The translations under genes were made by a program, and so were the position numbers. This document shows positions 42,305 through 46,369 of a stretch of DNA of 46,369 bases, in pieces. Within the stretch, counting starts at the first letter, position 1. Every line of letters begins with the position of its first letter. Origin of the DNA: Klebsiella pneumoniae (lineage in GTDB: Bacteria; Pseudomonadota; Gammaproteobacteria; Pseudomonadales; Pseudohongiellaceae); contig CAMDML010000018.1 in the NCBI GenBank assembly GCA_945902215.1, positions 1-46,369 of the forward strand. Direction: 5' to 3'. A model generated the notes under the pieces. The model searched no databases, was not told the DNA's origin, and worked only from the letters and a program-made list of their open reading frames with translations.

Positions 42305-44026
42305 ATGGAAACTGCGTTTCTGCTCCCACTGTTTATTGCCGCCGCGCTCGTCATGGCGGGCATTCTGGTCAGCCCTCTGTCCAGTCGTATCGGTATGCCC
42401 GTTCTGCTTCTGTTCCTTGCGGTCGGTATGCTGGCTGGCCAGGACGGCCCCGGCAACATTGTGTTCCACGACATTGGTCTGTCTTTCGTGGTGGGCAATC
42501 TGGCGCTGGCGGTGATTCTGCTTGACGGTGGCATGCGCATAAAAGTCGCTCATTTCCGGGTGGGCTTGCGTCCTGCGCTTGCGCTGGCTTCCATTGGCGT
42601 GCTGGTGACGACTAGCGTGGTTGGTCTTGTGGCGGCTTGGCTGCTAGATGTGCCGCTGGTCGTAGGGTTGCTGATGGGCGCGATTGTGTCTTCCACCGAT
42701 GCCGCCGCCGTGTTCTCACTGTTGCAAGGAGGGGGGCTGAGCCTCAACGATAGGATCAAGGCCACACTGGAAATTGAGTCAGGCAGCAACGATCCGATGG
42801 CGATCTTCCTGACCTTGTTGCTGATCGGGATGATAGAAAGCCCGGAAAACAATTCCTTTTCGTCTGCCGTGCTCATGCTGATCCGCCAGTTCGGGATTGG
42901 CGCCATTGCGGGCTATGCCGGTGGTGTCTTTTTGGCGCGCTTGCTCCGGAGAGTCGTGCTCGTCAACGCCATGTATCCGCTGTTGGTGGTTTCTGCCGGA
43001 TTGGTTTTGTTCAGTTTGACCAATATGGTGCATGGCAGCGGCTTCCTTGCCATCTATCTGATGGGTGTGGTGCTTGCTGCACGCCGCACGGTGCACATGG
43101 ACAATATCCTGCAGATTCACGACGGCTTGGCCTGGCTCGCGCAACTGGTGCTGTTTTTGCTGCTAGGTTTGCTGGTCACGCCCTCGCAACTCATCGCCAC
43201 ACTGCCGGAGGCTTTGCTGATCTCGGCAGCACTGATTCTGCTCGCACGCCCGCTTTCCACGTTGCTGTCGCTACTGCCTTTCGGTTTTTCCCGCGCAGAG
43301 CATATTTTCATGGGCTGGGCAGGTTTGCGCGGCGCAGTGCCGATTGTGCTGGCTATTTTCCCGCTGATGGCACAACTGGAAGATGCACGCACGATTTTTC
43401 AGATCACCTTTGTCGTGGTGATGGTGAGTCTGTTGCTGCAAGGTTCCACGCTCGCCGCCATGGCACGCAAGCTGAAACTGGAAGTACCGCCCAAACCCGA
43501 ACCGGAATTGCGCGTGCCCCTGCAATTGGCGGCGGCTGGCAATCATGAACTGCTGCTGTTCCCGCTCAAGGGTAAGCGCTGGCAGACGCCAGTGGAGATT
43601 ACCGATATTCATCTTCCTAGCCCTTCGCGCATTGTGATGTATTTCCGCGATGGCAACATGTTCGAACGGCGGCGCGGTTTGTTTGCGCAGGAAGGGGATC
43701 TGGTCGCTGTGCTCGCGCACCACAACCATGCCGCTGATGTCGGGCAGATTCTCGGCTGGGATGAGCCGCCGGAACGGCTTACCGACCGGCGCTTCTTTGG
43801 TGAATTCACGGTCAATGGCAGTGCTGCTTTGCGCGATGTGCAGGCGATGTACGGCGTGGAGATAAATGACTTTGATCCTGGGCTGACTCTGTCGGCCTGT
43901 TTCGCGCGTGCGAGCCATGGTCATCCGGTAGTGGGTGACAGGCTTGATCTCGGCACCATTCTGTTGGTCGTGCGCGATGTGGCAGGGGATCAGGTGCTGA
44001 AAGTCGGTTTGAAACTGACTCGGTGA
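42305..44026 (+). CDS. nhaP2: K+/H+ antiporter, NhaP2/CvrA type
   Basis: A 573-residue CPA1 antiporter. Transmembrane domain to residue 395, with PLSSRIGMPVLLLFLAVGMLAGQDG, the conserved acidic motif VSSTDAAAVFSLLQGGG, and ESGSNDPMAIFLT (the ND ion-binding pair), then WAGLRGAVPIVLAIFPL. The cytoplasmic tail carries a TrkA_C-like/CorC-like regulatory domain (residues 430-573: FPLKGKRWQTPVEITDIHLP, EGDLVAVLAHHN). Length is like E. coli CvrA (578). It is divergent from purB and sits between purB and hflD. Confidence 0.9.
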   Translation: METAFLLPLFIAAALVMAGILVSPLSSRIGMPVLLLFLAVGMLAGQDGPGNIVFHDIGLSFVVGNLALAVILLDGGMRIKVAHFRVGLRPALALASIGVLVTTSVVGLVAAWLLDVPLVVGLLMGAIVSSTDAAAVFSLLQGGGLSLNDRIKATLEIESGSNDPMAIFLTLLLIGMIESPENNSFSSAVLMLIRQFGIGAIAGYAGGVFLARLLRRVVLVNAMYPLLVVSAGLVLFSLTNMVHGSGFLAIYLMGVVLAARRTVHMDNILQIHDGLAWLAQLVLFLLLGLLVTPSQLIATLPEALLISAALILLARPLSTLLSLLPFGFSRAEHIFMGWAGLRGAVPIVLAIFPLMAQLEDARTIFQITFVVVMVSLLLQGSTLAAMARKLKLEVPPKPEPELRVPLQLAAAGNHELLLFPLKGKRWQTPVEITDIHLPSPSRIVMYFRDGNMFERRRGLFAQEGDLVAVLAHHNHAADVGQILGWDEPPERLTDRRFFGEFTVNGSAALRDVQAMYGVEINDFDPGLTLSACFARASHGHPVVGDRLDLGTILLVVRDVAGDQVLKVGLKLTR

Positions 44027-44059
44027 TTAAATAGTGGTGCAGGTTGGATTTTTTTTGGC

Positions 44060-44390
44060 TGGGACACCCACTCGGGTTTTACTGCATGCGGTGCTACAGT
44101 GAAAGGGCCGCCTTGGGGTGTCGTTTTGCGCCTCCGCTCAGGACCCACCCATGGAGCACATCTTTACCCTTGCCGGGGCGCAACCCGGCAAAGTGCGCTT
44201 CCTTCGCTGTTCGGCGCAAAACGTCACCCCAAGTCGTCCCCTCAAGCTTCAACTGGAATTCCGGTGGGCGTCAGTTCTGCGTCAGACCAGACAAGTATGC
44301 TTCCCACTTCCCCTCTAATTTTTGTCTTACATCCCCGGCCAGGCCCTCCAGCTGGAGCAACGCGGCCAGTTCAACCCGAGTGGGTGCCCA
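44060..44390 (+). repeat. Composite dispersed palindromic element, arm type B plus an inverted left end
   Basis: A complete element at 44060-44274: left end TGGGACACCCACTCGGGTT, right end TTCCGGTGGGCGTCAG. Its arms, TTGGGGTGTCGTTTTGCGCC (44113-44132) and GGCGCAAAACGTCACCCCAA (44213-44232), pair with one mismatch but differ wholly from the type A arms. The centre TTGCCGGG-GCGCA-ACCCGGCAA (44170-44191) is the common one. At 44330-44390 follows an inverted type A left part (CATCCCCGGCCAGGCCC to AACCCGAGTGGGTGCCCA), so the outer ends form long inverted repeats. It fills most of the 466-bp gap before vapB. Confidence 0.75.
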
Positions 44391-44492
44391 GAAAGCAGCC
44401 CCTAGATCTGCGTTGTCTTGACAGTAGTGCACACGCCCTCAATACTCAACGAACCCCAATCAGAAAGCCCTCTTCATGAGCAACTCTCTACC

Positions 44493-44726
44493 ATGAGTAT
44501 CAAGGCCAAACTGTTCACCAACGGCCGCAGTCAGGCAGTGCGCATTCCCAAAGAGTTCGCCTTTGCCGGAGTCGATGCCGTACACATTGAAAAGCGCGGA
44601 TCCGCGCTGATCCTCACGCCCGCACGCAGCACCTGGGAATCTCTTGCCGAGCTACCGCCCGCCGCCGATGATTTCATGCAGTTGCGCCCACGCTTGTTGA
44701 AAACCTCCTCGCAGGCAACCTCATGA
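44493..44726 (+). CDS. vapB: VapB antitoxin (AbrB/MazE-type swapped-hairpin)
   Basis: A 77-residue antitoxin. The N-terminal DNA-binding domain is MSIKAKLFTNGRSQAVRIPKEF then FAGVDAVHIEKRGSALILTP, the swapped-hairpin AbrB pattern of VapB. The C-terminal part (SWESLAELPPAADDFMQLRP) should bind and inhibit VapC. An in-frame ATG does not exist further up except within the repeat boundary. The stop overlaps the vapC ATG by 4 bp. Such complexes repress their own operon. Confidence 0.9.
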   Translation: MSIKAKLFTNGRSQAVRIPKEFAFAGVDAVHIEKRGSALILTPARSTWESLAELPPAADDFMQLRPRLLKTSSQATS

Positions 44727-45139
44727 TCGTGATGCTGGCCAGCGACATCTGCCGCACGATTTTGCGCCAACAACCGTCTACCCTGTTAAGTCAATTGCAG
44801 CAGTGGTCGGCCAACAGCGACGAGATCGTTGTGTCGGCTATCACCTATGCTGAACTGGTAGCAGCGGCGCTGCTCACTGCGGAGAAAGACCGGCACATGC
44901 AACTCGTCGAAGAATTCTGCGAGCGGCTTGATGCCGTAGTACCGTGGGACAGCGGTGCGGTCGATGCCTACACCAACGTGCAGCGGCAATTGATGCAGGA
45001 ACACCGCACGCTAAATATGAATGATGTGATGATCGCGGCACATGCACTCAGCCTGCAGGCCAGGCTGCTCACCGGTAGTGAAAAAGGTTTTGCCGGGATC
45101 GGCAATCTTGATCTGCAGCTCTGGGCACACGTTCCCTAA
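44723..45139 (+). CDS. vapC: VapC-like PIN-domain toxin with a substituted first Asp
   Basis: A 138-residue PIN-domain ribonuclease of a type II toxin-antitoxin pair. Later catalytic positions are present: VVSAITYAELVAAAL (Glu), NMNDVMIAAHAL (Asp). The start, however, reads MIVMLASDICRTILRQQP where most VapC proteins have MLDTNIC: by alignment the first catalytic Asp is Ala and the neighbouring Asn is Asp. The LTGSEKGFAGI end replaces the usual LVTNNxxxF. Activity may be lost or altered. It starts at ATGA within vapB. Its 3' end is 7 bp from the convergent methyltransferase. Confidence 0.85.
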   Translation: MIVMLASDICRTILRQQPSTLLSQLQQWSANSDEIVVSAITYAELVAAALLTAEKDRHMQLVEEFCERLDAVVPWDSGAVDAYTNVQRQLMQEHRTLNMNDVMIAAHALSLQARLLTGSEKGFAGIGNLDLQLWAHVP

Positions 45140-45146
45140 CGGGGGC

Positions 45147-45806
45147 TCAGACTCCCTGACGGTTGTAACGCAGTATCTGGCCGTGGAAGGGCTCCTGCAG
45201 TCCGGGATCTGCCAGCGGTTTATGCTGCTGATGCGAATAACCGAGCGCGACCATGCGCTTGCTGAAACGCCCGTGCAGACTGCGGCCCGGATCGACGATG
45301 ATGACTTCGCAGGTTGCCTTTGCATGCTGGTCAATGAAGCCTGCCAGTAGTTGCACCTGATCGGGTTCGTACAGCAGATCGCTGCCGATGATCAGGTCAA
45401 ACAATCCCAGCCCACTGTCCGCATCTGCCCAGCCCGTCCGCACGAAGGGAATGCTGCGGGCATGATTGAGCAGAGTATTCTCGACCAGAAAGGGGCCTGC
45501 ATCCGGATGCTGGTCAGTGGCAGTGATGTCGGCTTGGCGCAGATTCAGCAGCAAACTGCTCAGGCCAATGCCGCAGCCGACTTCCAGAATACGTTTGTTG
45601 CGTATGTCGAAGTCGAGCATCAGTCCCGCCAGTACTCTGCTTGAATCCCAGACCACGCCAAACAGAGACCATGATGCGGGAGAAACGCCCAGCATTTCGG
45701 CGGCGCCATCGCTGTCAAGGAATTGCTGCCGGTCGCGCAGCGTACGCAGATGAATGTCGAACTCCCCGAACTCAAGGGTGTGATAGCGCAAACGCAAGGC
45801 GGGCAT
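45147..45806 (-). CDS. Class I SAM methyltransferase (METTL21/protein-Lys-like)
   Basis: A 219-residue methyltransferase. Motif I is KRILEVGCGIGLSSLLLNLR (residues 70-89), ribose-binding acidic residue in ITATDQHPDA, and post-motif DLIIGSDLLYEPDQVQLLAGFID, the (D/E)xxY-like SDLLYE of the METTL21/Methyltransf_16 group, which methylates Lys or His of proteins. The N-terminal DGAAEMLGVSPASWSLFGVVWDSSRVLAGLM is the family's W-x-x-S-x-x-L region. Substrate unknown. Its 131-bp upstream region faces the 3' end of hflD. Confidence 0.8.
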   Translation of the reverse strand: MPALRLRYHTLEFGEFDIHLRTLRDRQQFLDSDGAAEMLGVSPASWSLFGVVWDSSRVLAGLMLDFDIRNKRILEVGCGIGLSSLLLNLRQADITATDQHPDAGPFLVENTLLNHARSIPFVRTGWADADSGLGLFDLIIGSDLLYEPDQVQLLAGFIDQHAKATCEVIIVDPGRSLHGRFSKRMVALGYSHQQHKPLADPGLQEPFHGQILRYNRQGV

Positions 45807-45938
45807 GGTGATCCGGGTTGGGGCTGGGGTTGGGACTGCAGCGCAGCATGCAAGATGGCTGGATAACCGCGTGTACTATTTTCAGTTTACAGGGATTCTC
45901 GGTTGGCAACCAATACCGGACGGTAATGTCAGGAATGC

Positions 45939-46369
45939 TCAGCTGGGCAACTTGTGCAGCAAGCGGGTGACATCGCGGGCAAGCCGCTTGCGCTGTAACA
46001 ACAGGTGCCAGCGTTTGCCGCCGATTTGCCGCCACAGTACAGCGGCCCTGATCCCGGCGAACAACAAGGCCCTGATTCGGCAAGCCGTGTGATCGTTCTT
46101 CAGGTAGTTCATGTCGCCGCGCACCTGGATGCGAAAGGAGAGGGTGCTCAGCGTGCCTTGGTACAGGCGCGATAATTCCCGAATAGCTTCCGGTTTTTCC
46201 GCCAGCTCTCCCTCCAGAAACTGCATCCTGATTGAGTCCAGGCCCTTGCTGATATCCTCCAGCATGCGCGGCTTGCCCGCCAGTTTGTACTGCAGATAGA
46301 GTAGGCCGGTCATGTAGCGCAGCACTTCCGAAGGTGTGAATACGGTGGAGCTGCCTGTTAGAAGTTCTT
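45939..46369 (-). CDS. hflD: HflD (lysogenization regulator), 5' end beyond the window
   Basis: The C-terminal two thirds of HflD, a peripheral inner-membrane protein known in E. coli for binding phage lambda CII and usually encoded between mnmA and purB. The frame is open to the window end (ELLTGSSTVFTPSEVLRYM upstream of the first in-window GTG), so the N-terminus is missing. The diagnostic end is SFRIQVRGDMNYLKN, CRIRALLFAGIRAAVLWRQIG and the basic LLQRKRLARDV. Coiled-coil helices fill the middle. purB, its usual neighbour, is displaced by nhaP2, the repeat, vapBC and a methyltransferase. Confidence 0.86.
   Translation of the reverse strand, partial: ELLTGSSTVFTPSEVLRYMTGLLYLQYKLAGKPRMLEDISKGLDSIRMQFLEGELAEKPEAIRELSRLYQGTLSTLSFRIQVRGDMNYLKNDHTACRIRALLFAGIRAAVLWRQIGGKRWHLLLQRKRLARDVTRLLHKLPS

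Overview
The window reads as chromosomal DNA of a gammaproteobacterium, probably an environmental, non-enteric lineage near the Pseudomonadales/Cellvibrionales. Pointers are an SRP RNA gene directly before dnaX, recR and rnd overlapping and followed by ycgL and ycgN, a sigma-54-driven psp operon, an mlaA-rssB-rssC cluster of the Pseudomonas type, and purB followed by a YcfD-type oxygenase. No taxonomic marker gene is present, so this is inference. Genes are dense on both strands, and the base composition is moderately GC-rich.

Layout. 1-10.1 kb: a truncated malonyl-CoA decarboxylase gene, divergent from a fumarylacetoacetase-fold hydrolase overlapping a TonB-dependent receptor; a TlpA-like lipoprotein facing a secreted peroxiredoxin; AmpG; a lipid-type methyltransferase with a TVP38-family membrane protein; a small membrane protein; an orphan Fur-box-like site; and a beta-CASP nuclease. 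10.1-19.5 kb is accessory: cytochrome c debris, a stand-alone hydroxycinnamoyl-CoA hydratase-lyase, a DUF6152 protein, a two-gene C39-peptidase ABC exporter, unknown secreted and membrane proteins (one looks like an integron gene cassette), a TraB/GumN protein, and three dispersed palindromic repeats. 19.5-27.4 kb is core: SRP RNA, dnaX with a programmed -1 frameshift site, recR, rnd, ycgL, ycgN, then pspF facing pspABC. 27.5-37.1 kb: a SnoaL-like secreted protein, DUF2333, a CNNM/CBS protein, hrpA, mlaA, rssB and rssC. 37.1-46.4 kb: a repeat, a TerB-like gene, dusA, yceI, the oxygenase, purB, a K+/H+ antiporter, a composite repeat, vapBC, a methyltransferase and a partial hflD.

The most unusual content is a family of dispersed elements of about 200-220 bp at five places (11.9, 15.9, 18.2, 37.1 and 44.1 kb). 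They share ends carrying a CACCCAC motif in inverted orientation; four of the five also carry all or part of a TTGCCGGG/CCCGGCAA centre. The hairpin arms come in three unrelated sequence versions, each still self-complementary. Copies cluster at the edges of accessory genes. Also of interest are the dnaX slippery heptamer, the missing ybaB between dnaX and recR, an integron-cassette-like gene, an orphan Fur box between two convergent genes, a VapC lacking its first catalytic Asp, a receiver domain without its conserved Lys, and a PspC with two PspC domains.

Functional threads: envelope stress and maintenance (psp operon, MlaA, RssB/RssC partner switch, AmpG, DUF2333), DNA replication and repair (dnaX, recR), RNA metabolism (rnd, hrpA, dusA, beta-CASP nuclease, YcfD-type oxygenase), and periplasmic redox and outer-membrane uptake. 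No tRNA, rRNA, CRISPR array, transposase or integrase was seen.
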